Assembly: GCA_024998595.1 (NCBI GenBank)
Contig: JACOEK010000004.1
Coordinates: 1-64,000 of the forward strand
DNA length: 64,000 nt
Direction of reading: 5' to 3'
Source of the DNA: Nitrospira sp.
GTDB taxonomy: Bacteria > Nitrospirota > Nitrospiria > Nitrospirales > Nitrospiraceae
Position numbers and translations under genes: made by a program
In this document: positions 1 through 8,100 of the stretch, in pieces
Numbering within the stretch: the first letter of the stretch is position 1
Layout of the letters: every line of letters starts with the position of its first letter
Notes under the pieces: generated by a model
Databases searched by the model: none
What the model saw: only the letters and a program-made list of their open reading frames with translations
Told to the model about the DNA's origin: nothing

Positions 1-154
1 GTTTCTGCCGAACCTGCAGCACAAACGATATTTTCTCGCCGACGAGAACCGCTGGATCTCGCTGTCGGTCTCGGCGCGGGGGATGAAGATCATCGACAAG
101 CGAGGCTTGGCCCGCGTGGTGGCGGACTTGCGGGCGGCTGGAGAGAAACTCTAA
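1..154 (+). CDS. rpmB: 50S ribosomal protein L28 (C-terminal part)
   Basis: The reading frame entering from the left edge encodes [12 protein letters not shown] followed by [17 protein letters not shown] and ends at a TAA. This is the typical C-terminal half of bacterial L28, a small protein of the large ribosomal subunit. The N-terminal part lies outside the window. It is followed after 18 bases by rpmG, a common pairing of L28 and L33 genes. Identification rests on recognising the conserved central sequence; the partial length is due only to the window boundary. Confidence 0.9.
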   Translation, partial: FLPNLQHKRYFLADENRWISLSVSARGMKIIDKRGLARVVADLRAAGEKL

Positions 155-172
155 CCGAGAAAGGGCGAGGTC

Positions 173-331
173 ATGCGTGAAGTAGTGGCACTGGCTTGTA
201 CGGGCTGTGAAAATCCTGGCATGTCCGTCTATTGGACGAGGAAGAATAAGAAGAACGATCCGGATCGGATCGAGTTGAAGAAATACTGCGCGCGATGCCG
301 GAAGCATGCCGTGCATAAAGAGAAGCGATAA
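173..331 (+). CDS. rpmG: 50S ribosomal protein L33
   Basis: A 52-residue basic protein starting [17 protein letters not shown] and ending HAVHKEKR. It has two Cys pairs (CTGC near residue 9 and CARC near residue 40), so it is the zinc-ribbon, four-cysteine form of L33, a component of the 50S subunit. The start is supported by a purine-rich GGGCGAGG just upstream. It directly follows rpmB and precedes an FmdB-like zinc-ribbon gene by 5 bases, so the three are probably co-transcribed. Confidence 0.93.
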   Translation: MREVVALACTGCENPGMSVYWTRKNKKNDPDRIELKKYCARCRKHAVHKEKR

Positions 332-336
332 CTCAG

Positions 337-657
337 ATGCCTGTGTATGAATATCAGGCGCGCGATTGCCGGGGGCCGGTCGACTGTCCGCGCCGGTTTG
401 CCTACCGGCAAGGGATGGGCGATCCTCCGGTCGTGGCCTGCTCAATCTGTGGTGTGGCCCTGGAGCGTGTGCTGTCTTCGTTTTCCGCCGGGGTCGATCT
501 GGCCGCTCATAGTCGGGCGGACTCCGATCTACCCATCGGATCCGTGGCCCCTCCGCCGACGGTCCAGAATATCTTCGGGGGCGGGCTCGGCATCCAGGGC
601 TGTGGCCATGGCCCTATTCTCCCGCAGGCCCTGTCGGCCGAACGGGAGCAGACATGA
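337..657 (+). CDS. FmdB-like zinc-ribbon protein
   Basis: A 106-residue protein starting MPVYEYQARDC. This N-terminus, followed by GMGDPPVVACSICG and then a Leu/Ser stretch, is the layout of the FmdB/putative regulatory zinc-ribbon family, which usually reads M-P-x-Y-E-Y-x-C with two Cys pairs. Here the first pair is irregular (C11 and C17) while the second is the normal C-x-x-C (residues 35-38), so zinc binding may be altered. The C-terminal 50 residues are Gly/Pro rich and low in structure. The role of the family is unproven. Its stop overlaps the start of the next gene (ATGA), implying translational coupling to the small secreted protein that follows. Confidence 0.65.
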   Translation: MPVYEYQARDCRGPVDCPRRFAYRQGMGDPPVVACSICGVALERVLSSFSAGVDLAAHSRADSDLPIGSVAPPPTVQNIFGGGLGIQGCGHGPILPQALSAEREQT

Positions 658-956
658 CTCGACGCAGTGCTCTCGGCGTAGTGCTGTGTATCCTTGCCGC
701 CTACCTGGCGCTGGCTGTGCCTCTGCCGGCGGTGTTACTCGAGCACGAGTTGGGGCTGTTTACTGGTGACCCGGCGCACACAGTGCATGACGACCATGCG
801 TGGCTCGACCATGCCGCCGGGTCCGGCCTGTCTGAAGCCGCTCACATCCCTGAAGTCGAGCCTCTGCTGGTCTCCCTGGCCCTCCAGGCTACTTCGAATC
901 CTTCCCTGGTTCTCTACCGGGAGTCATGCCTGAGTCGCGGTCCACCGCTCGTCTGA
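654..956 (+). CDS. Small secreted/membrane protein, paralog 1 (DUF2946-like)
   Basis: A 100-residue protein with an N-terminal hydrophobic segment (residues about 7-30) that could be a signal peptide or anchor. Next comes an acidic, His-containing stretch with HTVHDDHAWLDHAAGSGL, and the C-terminus is SRGPPLV. A second copy lies 731 bases downstream; bases 738-830 and 1469-1561 are closely similar, so this is a tandem duplication. A more distant relative precedes the second TonB receptor. Small proteins with a hydrophobic N-terminus and a C-terminal R-G/A-P-P motif beside TonB receptors recall the DUF2946 family; the family name is from memory. The His/Asp motif suggests metal contact in the periplasm, which is inference. 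Confidence 0.6.
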   Translation: MTRRSALGVVLCILAAYLALAVPLPAVLLEHELGLFTGDPAHTVHDDHAWLDHAAGSGLSEAAHIPEVEPLLVSLALQATSNPSLVLYRESCLSRGPPLV

Positions 957-994
957 CCGTTTTCCCTGTTCATCACCACGTCGGACTTCACACA

Positions 995-1014
995 CGCAGC
1001 ATGAGGATGCTGCG
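995..1014 (+). other. Perfect 8-bp stem hairpin
   Basis: CGCAGCAT and ATGCTGCG flank a 4-base loop, about 40 bases after the first small secreted-protein gene. It has no T-run after it, so it is not a classical intrinsic terminator. It could stabilise or attenuate the upstream rpm/fmdB transcript. Confidence 0.4.
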
Positions 1015-1127
1015 AAGGTTCGGCCTGTCTCAATTCACCATGGGTATTCGGTGACCTATTAACCGGGAAACGATTGCGGCCCGGCGCTGACACGCCTGGG
1101 CGCTGAGTCAGTAGCAAGGAGGTGACG

Positions 1128-1388
1128 ATGTCTGAGAACGAGTTCCGATGGTGTGGGAACAATCGACGGAGTCTTATGGAACGACTATTCATGCAGGAGC
1201 GGCAGCGGGCGCAGGAACGGTACGTCGTGAGGCCGGATGGCGAAGGTTTGAATGCGAGACCGGATATCCGGGTGACCGCGCGCCATCGCTGCCGGGCCGT
1301 TCGGCACGCCATGCGGACGAGGCTGGTGCAGCGGTTGTTGCGACGTCTGGGGTTGCCGATCGGGATGATTCTGGGAACGTGCTTCTGA
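1128..1388 (+). CDS. Hypothetical basic protein
   Basis: An 86-residue Arg-rich protein (MSENEFRWCGNNRRS at the start, GLPIGMILGTCF at the end) with a short hydrophobic C-terminus. The start is set by an excellent Shine-Dalgarno sequence AAGGAGG five bases before the ATG. Its stop overlaps the next ATG (TGATG), so it is coupled to the second small secreted protein. I recognise no family. The strong ribosome site and coupling argue that it is translated; the unusual Arg content could also mean it is mainly a leader that carries ribosomes to the next gene. Confidence 0.5.
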   Translation: MSENEFRWCGNNRRSLMERLFMQERQRAQERYVVRPDGEGLNARPDIRVTARHRCRAVRHAMRTRLVQRLLRRLGLPIGMILGTCF

Positions 1389-1684
1389 TGACCATTCCGG
1401 CATTCACAATCCGTCTCTGCTTCGTGCTCGCGTATCTACTGCTGGCACTGCCGCTTCCGGCGGCTCTGCTCGACCACGAGCTGGGGCTTCTGAGCGGTGA
1501 TCCGGCTCACACGGTGCTTGACGACCATGCCTGGCTCGACCATGCCGCCGGGTCCGGCCTCGCGTCGGATGACGGAGGGGCCGTTGCAGTCGACCCCGCC
1601 GTTCCGCTCATCCTGCCCACCCAAAACGGCTACGAATCTGCCGGCGTACTGTCTCCATTTGTCCGCGGCCCGCCCGTCTGCTGA
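1388..1684 (+). CDS. Small secreted/membrane protein, paralog 2 (DUF2946-like)
   Basis: A 98-residue protein starting MTIPAFTIRLCFVLAYLL, with an N-terminal hydrophobic stretch, then DHELGLLSGDPAHTV, DDHAWLDHAAGSGL and a C-terminal RGPPVC. It is a duplicate of the gene at 654. The upstream half is nearly the same, whereas the C-terminal third has diverged apart from the R-G-P-P ending. The ATG overlaps the preceding stop. It lies immediately upstream of the cobalamin riboswitch and BtuB-like receptor, so a role beside that receptor is likely by context. No enzymatic motif is visible. Confidence 0.6.
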   Translation: MTIPAFTIRLCFVLAYLLLALPLPAALLDHELGLLSGDPAHTVLDDHAWLDHAAGSGLASDDGGAVAVDPAVPLILPTQNGYESAGVLSPFVRGPPVC

Positions 1685-1779
1685 TTTCATTGTATTCCCG
1701 AGAATGAGTTCGCTGAGCGCTTCGAACGCCAGTGGTGGTGTGTGAGCCATTGCCTTCGTGGCGCTCACTTATGGAAAAC

Positions 1780-1960
1780 AACCGGATGGTGCGTGGAACA
1801 ACCGCTGCAAGAGGCCGAGGGAAGGTCGAGGGTTTCGATCGTCATCAGTCAATCGCCAAGTGAGCCGGATAGGGAAAGAGGGTGTAAGTCCCTCGTGGAG
1901 CCGCCACTGTGATCGAACCGTTGGGTTCGTCAGCCAGGTCGCCTATCCGCTCCATGTTCC
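1780..1960 (+). promoter_or_regulatory. Cobalamin riboswitch upstream of btuB
   Basis: The core of the class is readable: GATAGGGAA (from 1868), GGGTGTAAGTCCC (from 1880), GCCGCCACTGTGAT (from 1899) and GTCAGCCAGGTCGCC (1929-1943). These match the conserved adenosylcobalamin aptamer elements A-GGGAA, GGTG-AA-TCC, CCGCCACTGT and G-CAG-ACC-GCC. The 5' limit is estimated from GGTGCGTGG near 1785. The 3' limit is the closing segment CCTATCC, which also pairs with GGATAGG at 1867. A GGGAGGTGG ribosome-site-like sequence starts about 20 bases after the aptamer, consistent with cobalamin-dependent repression of the receptor gene at translation. Confidence 0.92.
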
Positions 1961-2138
1961 ACCACATCCTTGCGTGCTCAGGGAGGTGGTCATCATGCAG
2001 AAGAGAGAACAGCGGGAATGTCATCGAGATCTTGATATCGCAGGGAATTTTTTGGCGAGAGACCCGGGGAGCCGAAGCCAAGGATGTGCTTCACGGATGG
2101 GGGGCTCGGTGTCCGACGTCAATCGTGGCTGGGACACA

Positions 2139-4223
2139 ATGTCAGCGTGGCAATCCCAGGAACTACGGAGTGCCTGGCCGACAGGGACGATCCGTCGATT
2201 CGCGCAGCGGATACGTGTTGCAAGCGTCTTCGTGTGGTGCATGACCCTAGCGGCAATTCATCCGGCGATTGGAGCCGAAGGTGAGACGGCCGACGCGCCG
2301 TCCGCGGCATCGGTCAGCGAGACGAGCGTGATCGCGGAGGTGCCGGTCGAGCCGGTCGTCGTATCGGAGACGAGAACGGAAAAGCCGCTGAGCCAGGCGA
2401 CCGGATCGGTATATGTCATTACGCGCGATCAGTTGGAGAAAAGACAGTTTCCCTATTTGCGAGAAGTGTTGCGGGATGTGCCGGGACTCACGATTGTACA
2501 AACAGGTTCGCGCGGAGGAACGACGTCGCTGTTTACACGCGGTGGCGAGGCTGACTTTACGATGGTGATGATCGACGGAGTCAAGGTCAATGACGCCGGC
2601 GGCGGGTTCGAGTTCGCGGATTTGACGACCGGCAACGTGGAACGGATCGAGGTCGTCAAGGGACCACAGAGCGCCTTGTACGGGTCCGATGCCATCGGCG
2701 GCGTGATCAATATCATTACACGGAAAGGGAGCGGGCCGACGAAAGTGGTGGCCGAGGTGATGGCCGGGGCGGGTCGAGGCATTGGATCAAGCATGTTGAC
2801 GCATCAGGAGCGACTGGGCGTCAGCGGCGCATCCGACCGCGTGGATTACTCGGCGGAGTGGTCGCGATTGGATCACGCCGGGACGTTTAGCTTGAACAAT
2901 CGGTTCAAGAACAATGTGTTCAGCGGGAATTTCGGTTTCAAGGCGACGGAGAACCTCCGGTTCCGAAGCGCTGTTCGATATACGGACAGCACCTTCAAGT
3001 TTCCGACTGATTTTGTGTTCGGAGCCGGATATCCGCCGGTGGATGGCAATCAGGGACAGGAACGAACGCTGATATCGTTCGCCAACTCGGCGACCTATCA
3101 GATGACATCGTGGTGGGAGCACTCTCTGCAATGGTCGCACATGGAGTCGCGATTTAAATTCTTCGACTTCCAGGACCCCATCCCGACGGATTTTGGATTC
3201 TCCCAAACCGACGGCACACAACGCCGCGATCTGCTCGACTACCATACCAGCTTCCGTGTCAGGGATGGGCGCTGGATGGGGACGGCGGCGACCTTCGGTG
3301 TCGAGTTTCAAGAGGAACGGCTCTCCCAATCCAATGTGGGATTTTCGAGCGTTTCTACCAATCTGTCTCGTCGAAACATGGGCTACTACGCCCAGCTGCA
3401 AGGGGTGTATGCCGATCGGGTGTTTATCACGCCTGGCATTCGCGTGGAGGATAACGAGTATTTCGGCACCTTTGTGAATCCGAAGCTTTCCGGCGCCTAT
3501 CTGCACAAGGAAACCGGCACCAAGGTTCGCGCCAGTGTAGGGCGTGGTATTCGCGCCCCTTCGTTCACTGAACTCATCGGATTTCCCAACTTCGGCATTC
3601 CCGGCAACTTCAATTTGAAACCGGAAAAGGCGACCAGCTGGGAGGTTGGTTTTGATCAGGAGTTGTATGGCAAGGACCTGACGGCGTCATTCACGTGGTT
3701 TCACAACGATTTTTCCAATCTCGTGGTCTTGAATACGGGAGTCAATACGAACATTCAAGGCGCAGAGACGCAAGGATTGGAGTCTCAACTGAGGTGGCGT
3801 GCGACCAAGGCGTTCACGCTGTCGGCGGCGCATACGTATCTCAAGACCGAAGTCACCGACATCGGCGCCGGCCAGAACTTCGGCGGGTTGTTCGTGACGG
3901 GCGGGCGTCTGCTCCGACGCCCCGAGCATAGCGGCAATATCCAGGCGGACTATCAGACTAAGACCTGGGGGATGAACCTGATGGTATTGGGTGTCGGTGA
4001 TCGCATCGATCGGAATTTTGTGGCAGCCGGGTCGCCGCGCGTGAAGAACGGGGCGTATTGGCGCGCGGACGTTTCCGGATGGTATTCGCTCGGCAAGTTC
4101 GAAGGCAGCGAGTGGAAGGCCAAGCTGCGGATCGAGAATCTGACAGACACCCGATATCAGGAGGCGCACGGATTCCCCAATCCAGGCATCTTCGCCATGG
4201 CGGGTCTGGAGGCATCGTTCTAG
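2139..4223 (+). CDS. btuB: TonB-dependent vitamin B12 receptor (BtuB-like)
   Basis: Outer-membrane receptor that takes up cobalamin using energy from TonB. From the ATG at 2139 it is 694 residues. A signal peptide occupies about residues 20-46 (hydrophobic VASVFVWCMTLAAIHPAIGA). A TonB-box-like VVVSETR follows near residue 70, then the plug with GSVYVITRDQLEKR, RDVPGLTI, GEADFTMVMIDGVKVND and VKGPQSALYGSDAIGGVINI. The rest is a beta-barrel ending in Phe. The cobalamin riboswitch upstream and BtuFCD genes downstream make B12 the likely substrate. The start is uncertain: ATG 1995 has the better ribosome site (GGGAGGTGG) but would add 48 residues before the signal peptide. The frame is open back to 1758 through the riboswitch, which is probably chance. 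Confidence 0.88.
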   Translation: MSAWQSQELRSAWPTGTIRRFAQRIRVASVFVWCMTLAAIHPAIGAEGETADAPSAASVSETSVIAEVPVEPVVVSETRTEKPLSQATGSVYVITRDQLEKRQFPYLREVLRDVPGLTIVQTGSRGGTTSLFTRGGEADFTMVMIDGVKVNDAGGGFEFADLTTGNVERIEVVKGPQSALYGSDAIGGVINIITRKGSGPTKVVAEVMAGAGRGIGSSMLTHQERLGVSGASDRVDYSAEWSRLDHAGTFSLNNRFKNNVFSGNFGFKATENLRFRSAVRYTDSTFKFPTDFVFGAGYPPVDGNQGQERTLISFANSATYQMTSWWEHSLQWSHMESRFKFFDFQDPIPTDFGFSQTDGTQRRDLLDYHTSFRVRDGRWMGTAATFGVEFQEERLSQSNVGFSSVSTNLSRRNMGYYAQLQGVYADRVFITPGIRVEDNEYFGTFVNPKLSGAYLHKETGTKVRASVGRGIRAPSFTELIGFPNFGIPGNFNLKPEKATSWEVGFDQELYGKDLTASFTWFHNDFSNLVVLNTGVNTNIQGAETQGLESQLRWRATKAFTLSAAHTYLKTEVTDIGAGQNFGGLFVTGGRLLRRPEHSGNIQADYQTKTWGMNLMVLGVGDRIDRNFVAAGSPRVKNGAYWRADVSGWYSLGKFEGSEWKAKLRIENLTDTRYQEAHGFPNPGIFAMAGLEASF

Positions 4224-4227
4224 CGAG

Positions 4228-5355
4228 ATGGCTCTTACGATGATGCTCACGAGCGAAACGCCCATTGAGGACACCGGTCGTTCGGCTTGGATCTATGGCT
4301 GGGTTGTCTCAGCCCTCGTTCATATCCTCTTGGCGGGGGGGATCTTTCTGAGCTTCGCGCAAGAGCGGATGGTGGAGAAGAGGGAGGCCTTTCAGTGGAC
4401 TGTGCAGGTTGTCGGACCGGCAGCGAGGATAAGTCCGGACCCATCTCTATTGCCGAAACGGGCTGAGTCGAACCGTACGGCCACGCGTGACGGGGGGGCG
4501 GGCGATAGTCGGAGGGTAGAGCGGCCGATTGAACGTCCCGTCGCGCGAAGTCGTCCGGTAGTCGAGGGGCCGAAGGTTGTAGAGCGAGTAATCCCGCCGC
4601 GAAGGACGATGCAGCCTATCGTGTCCGAACCCGTTCAGCGAGAGGTGCGTGAAACGGCGCAGGTGACAGTGATGGACAAGGAGCCGGAGGCCGTGTTGGC
4701 AGAAGTCGCTCGAGTGGTGCCGAGTGCCATTGAACGGGAATTGCCGTCGGTAATCCGGCGTCCGGATAGTTCCTCAAATGAGGCCTCCGATGAGGGAGAC
4801 CTTCCACCGGCCGGCTTGGCGGCACCGGCGGATACGGCAATAAGACCGCAGGCGGTCTCAGCGGGGGTCGTGGATCACGATGCCGGAGCCGGAGCTGCGT
4901 CGGATGCGGAGCTGATTGCGTCTGGGGAGCATTCGCCCGAGGGGTCGCCCCCCGCAGGCGAGCTGTCGGCGACTGTCTCTTCGGGGCACACGCAGACGGA
5001 GCCGAGCGCGAACGGCGGGCAGCAGGGATTGTCCCTCGCCGACGGATCGCAGGGCCCTTCTGCTCAGCCCGAGTATGGCTGGGTGGCACGGGTCATTCGA
5101 GCACGGATCGAGGAGGTCAAGCGGTACTCGCTGGATGCGAAGCGGAATGAATGGGAAGGGCGGGTTGTGCTGACTGCGTCCGTTCAAACCGACGGCCGGA
5201 TTATCGATATTCAGGTTCGAATAAGTTCCGGCAACGCGGGACTGGATGAAAACGCAAGAGCCATTATCGCGGAGGCCTCGCCGCTGCGGCTTCCGCAGTC
5301 ACTCGGGGTCGCGCGGGTTCGGTTACGCATTCCGATTCAGTTTGGGCTGGAGTAG
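4228..5355 (+). CDS. tonB: TonB family energy transducer
   Basis: A 375-residue protein with one N-terminal membrane helix (about residues 23-42, WVVSALVHILLAGGIFLSF) and a long, charged Pro/Glu/Arg-rich periplasmic spacer. Its C-terminal domain (about 285-375) contains GRVVLTASVQTDGRIIDIQV, SSGNAGLDENA and ending VRLRIPIQFGLE. This is the normal TonB order, and the C-terminal fold binds the TonB box of receptors. It is longer than E. coli TonB (about 240 residues) owing to the spacer. It begins 4 bases after the btuB stop, so it is dedicated to this operon. ATG 4243 is an alternative start. Confidence 0.88.
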   Translation: MALTMMLTSETPIEDTGRSAWIYGWVVSALVHILLAGGIFLSFAQERMVEKREAFQWTVQVVGPAARISPDPSLLPKRAESNRTATRDGGAGDSRRVERPIERPVARSRPVVEGPKVVERVIPPRRTMQPIVSEPVQREVRETAQVTVMDKEPEAVLAEVARVVPSAIERELPSVIRRPDSSSNEASDEGDLPPAGLAAPADTAIRPQAVSAGVVDHDAGAGAASDAELIASGEHSPEGSPPAGELSATVSSGHTQTEPSANGGQQGLSLADGSQGPSAQPEYGWVARVIRARIEEVKRYSLDAKRNEWEGRVVLTASVQTDGRIIDIQVRISSGNAGLDENARAIIAEASPLRLPQSLGVARVRLRIPIQFGLE

Positions 5356-5387
5356 TCACGTCGGATCACTACACAAAGGAGGGTTTC

Positions 5388-5969
5388 ATGATTGTGGAAC
5401 AGTATCGCACGGAAACGATCGAGGACTTGGACGGCAGCCAAACCAGCTACGAGTACCTTCAACCGGAAGAAGCGATGCTCCAGTCGTTTTTCTACGACAT
5501 GTTTCAGGAGCATTGGAGCGAAATGGTATTCGGCCCCTGCCTTGAGGGGGCCGTCTTCGAAATACAACTGACGGAGCCGCCGCAACTGGGCTATTTGGAC
5601 GGGTACCTGACCGTGAATCTCAAAGACTGGCATTTTCATCTGTGTTTGGGAATCCACAAGGGGTCCAAAGGTAATCCCACTTCCGACACGCTGGCGCAGC
5701 AGCGACGACCCTCGAAGGCAGGGTTCTTCAAGTCGATCGGCCGCAGAGGCAGTTTCGGTAGCTGGGGCTTCAGGATGTGGAATGGAAACGGGGAGCAGAT
5801 GCTGACGATCTTTTTCCCGAATCCATATTTGAGCGACCGGATGAAGCCGCAGAAGCCGGACTGGAGCCGCTTGGCGCTCTGGAATGAGATGCGCTCCAAA
5901 TACTTGCCGGGAGCAGTGGCGTGGTCGCCGGAAGGCGTCATGAGCGAGGAATCCTGGGGCGGGCACTGA
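5388..5969 (+). CDS. Conserved hypothetical protein in B12 uptake operon
   Basis: A 193-residue soluble protein with no signal peptide and no membrane segment. It is rich in aromatic residues (SFFYDMFQEHWSEMVFGP, LKDWHFHLCLGIHKG) and has a Gly/Ser/Arg-rich loop around residues 115-130. The start is certain: AAAGGAGG lies 7 bases before the ATG. It sits between tonB and btuF with the same orientation and close spacing. I do not recognise a characterised family. The conserved-looking WHFHLC and H-K-G motif could bind metal or a corrin, but that is speculation from position only. Confidence 0.7.
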   Translation: MIVEQYRTETIEDLDGSQTSYEYLQPEEAMLQSFFYDMFQEHWSEMVFGPCLEGAVFEIQLTEPPQLGYLDGYLTVNLKDWHFHLCLGIHKGSKGNPTSDTLAQQRRPSKAGFFKSIGRRGSFGSWGFRMWNGNGEQMLTIFFPNPYLSDRMKPQKPDWSRLALWNEMRSKYLPGAVAWSPEGVMSEESWGGH

Positions 5970-5979
5970 GGTACAGAGG

Positions 5980-6927
5980 ATGATCCGCAGGGAACTGAGG
6001 CCGATACCGCATAGGGGCGGCATTTGGGGCACTGTGGCCGCCCTGGCCGTGAGTATTCTCGCGCTCGGCGTCCCGGCCTGGACGGGCTGGACGGAGCGGG
6101 TGGCATTGGACTCGTTTCTCACCGTGACAGGCCAGCGGCCGACTGCGGTCACGCGCATCCTGTCGGCCAACGTGGCGAGTGATGAAATTCTGCTCTCGAT
6201 CGCTCCTGAGCGAGTGATCGGGGTCAGCACGTTGGCCGACGACCCACGCGTTTCTAATGTTGTCCGCGAGGCCTCTCTCCGGACGACGAAGGTCACCGGT
6301 GATATCGAACAGGTGTTGGCTGCCGATCCAAGCCTGGTTGTGCTGGGAGCACATAACGTCGAGCTGGCACGACAGGTCGAAGAGTTCGGCATTCGCGTGA
6401 TCATGCTTTCGGGTTACGAGTCCATCGAGTGGATACGCACCGTCATTCGCACGCTCGGGCGGGAAGCCGACGTTGCAGACCGGGCTGAGACCGTCATTGC
6501 CACGATGGATCGGCGGATCCAGGCGGTAACGGACCGAGTGGCCGGCCGTCCGCGCCCCCTGGTGCTGTCGTACTCGGAGTCGGGGTATGTGCCTGGGCGG
6601 AAGACCACGATGGACGAGGTCATCGGATTTGCCGGAGGGGAGAGCCTCAGCGGGCAGCTGGGATTCGAGGGGTGGCAGGTGTTGTCGCAGGAACAGGTGA
6701 TTGTGAACGATCCGGAAGTGATTCTCCTTCGGGGTGACGCAGAGTGGGAAGCGGACTTTCACCGGCAATTGACGGCGAATCCCGCATTCCGCGATACGCG
6801 GGCCGTCCGCAATGGGCGGGTATATCTGATTCCCGGTCGGCTTATGGTCACGGGGTCACATTACATTGCCGAGACGGTTGAAATGTTGGCGCGAGTGCTC
6901 CATCCGGATGCGTTTCGCGATCGATGA
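5980..6927 (+). CDS. btuF: ABC transporter periplasmic binding protein, BtuF type
   Basis: Periplasmic substrate-binding protein of the cobalamin/siderophore/heme class. The 315 residues contain an N-terminal hydrophobic segment (about 15-36), then the class III binding-protein pattern: RILSANVASDEILLSIAPERVIGVS, ADPSLVVLGAH, a central helix region (AETVIATMDRRIQAV), PEVILLRGDAEWE and the terminal IAETVEMLARVLHPD. It starts 10 bases after the preceding stop and is followed by matching permease and ATPase genes. B12 as ligand is inferred from the riboswitch and BtuB; heme or siderophore relatives look similar at this level. Confidence 0.82.
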   Translation: MIRRELRPIPHRGGIWGTVAALAVSILALGVPAWTGWTERVALDSFLTVTGQRPTAVTRILSANVASDEILLSIAPERVIGVSTLADDPRVSNVVREASLRTTKVTGDIEQVLAADPSLVVLGAHNVELARQVEEFGIRVIMLSGYESIEWIRTVIRTLGREADVADRAETVIATMDRRIQAVTDRVAGRPRPLVLSYSESGYVPGRKTTMDEVIGFAGGESLSGQLGFEGWQVLSQEQVIVNDPEVILLRGDAEWEADFHRQLTANPAFRDTRAVRNGRVYLIPGRLMVTGSHYIAETVEMLARVLHPDAFRDR

Positions 6928-7071
6928 AGCTCCTGACGCTCTGCGGTACGGAGGGACGGACGTCGTAGGTTGAGGAAAGCACCGGGCGTTGCCGGGGCAC
7001 TCACGGCGCGGTAGTCCGCGCGACCGGTCGATTCCGATAGGCGTCACGCAGCATTCTGGAAGGACGTGGCC

Positions 7072-8100
7072 ATGAAACAGGGACTCGTATTGTCGGCGCT
7101 AGTTGGATTCGTCATCGTCAGTGCGATGACCGCACTGGTCATCGGTTCGGTCCCTCTCTCCCTTGAAACGATCGCTCGGGCACTGATTCGTGCAGTAACC
7201 GGTATAGGGGGCGGAGACGTGCCGGCGGCGCATCAGGCTATCGTGGTGCATCTGCGGTTGCCGCGAGTGCTGTTGGCCTGTCTGGTGGGAGGGACCCTGG
7301 CTCTTGCGGGAGCGGTGTTACAAGGGCTGTTTCGAAACCCGATGGCCGATCCCGGATTGATCGGGGTGAGTAGCGGTGGTGCGCTGGGTGCGGTTCTGGC
7401 GATGGTACTGGGGCTGGCCTCGCAGTCGATGTGGGCGCTTCCGGTCCTCGCATTTATCGGAGCCGGTCTTGCCACATGGGTCATCTTCCTTCTGGCTTCG
7501 AGCCATGGACGAACGCCGTTGGGCATGCTCCTGTTGGCCGGGTTGGCGGTCAGCGCATTTTTGACTGCGATGACCTCACTTCTGCTCAGCCTCGCGAAAA
7601 ACATCTATGTCATGCGTGAGGTGCTGTTCTGGTTGATGGGAGGACTTGAGGGCCGGGGATGGCTCCATTTATGGGTGGCGGCGGTGCCGGCGTTGATCGC
7701 CGGAGGGGCGTTGTCCTGGTTTGCGCAAGACCTGAACGTGCTTGCGGCGTCCGGGGAGGAAGGGGCGCGCAGCCTGGGTCTCGACATGGACCGGTTAAAG
7801 CGATGGTTGTTGATCCTGACGGCATTGATGGTCGGCGCGGTGGTTTCGGTAAGCGGCATCATCGGTTTTGTCGGTCTGATTGTGCCGCATATCGCCCGGC
7901 TGGTCGTCGGGCCGGATCATCGCATACTTTTTCCGACGGTGGCGCTCGGCGGCGCCGTGCTTCTGATCTGGGCCGATCTGCTTACCCGCACGCTGGTGCC
8001 TGCCCAGGAACTGCGCCTGGGTGTCGTGGCGGCATTTGTGGGCGCACCGTTCTTCATCTCGCTGCTTCGACGCCACCGGGCGCAAAGTGAGGCGATCTAA
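7072..8100 (+). CDS. btuC: ABC transporter permease, FecCD/BtuC family
   Basis: A 342-residue integral membrane protein of the FecCD family, with about ten hydrophobic helices. Family hallmarks are visible: LRLPRVLLACLVGGTLALAG, GAVLQGLFRNPMADPGLIGV, GEEGARSLGLDMDRLK, SGIIGFVGLIVPHIAR and a final helix followed by basic residues. It forms the membrane channel through which BtuD drives cobalamin from BtuF into the cytoplasm. GTG 7066 is also possible, but the ATG at 7072 has a better-spaced GGAAGGA. The 144 bases before it hold no gene. The stop codon abuts the ATPase gene directly. Confidence 0.88.
   Translation: MKQGLVLSALVGFVIVSAMTALVIGSVPLSLETIARALIRAVTGIGGGDVPAAHQAIVVHLRLPRVLLACLVGGTLALAGAVLQGLFRNPMADPGLIGVSSGGALGAVLAMVLGLASQSMWALPVLAFIGAGLATWVIFLLASSHGRTPLGMLLLAGLAVSAFLTAMTSLLLSLAKNIYVMREVLFWLMGGLEGRGWLHLWVAAVPALIAGGALSWFAQDLNVLAASGEEGARSLGLDMDRLKRWLLILTALMVGAVVSVSGIIGFVGLIVPHIARLVVGPDHRILFPTVALGGAVLLIWADLLTRTLVPAQELRLGVVAAFVGAPFFISLLRRHRAQSEAI

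Noticed and set aside
5337-6404. 355-codon minus-strand frame opposite tonB-btuF
   Set aside because: Antisense to two well-supported genes and without a ribosome site or recognisable domain.
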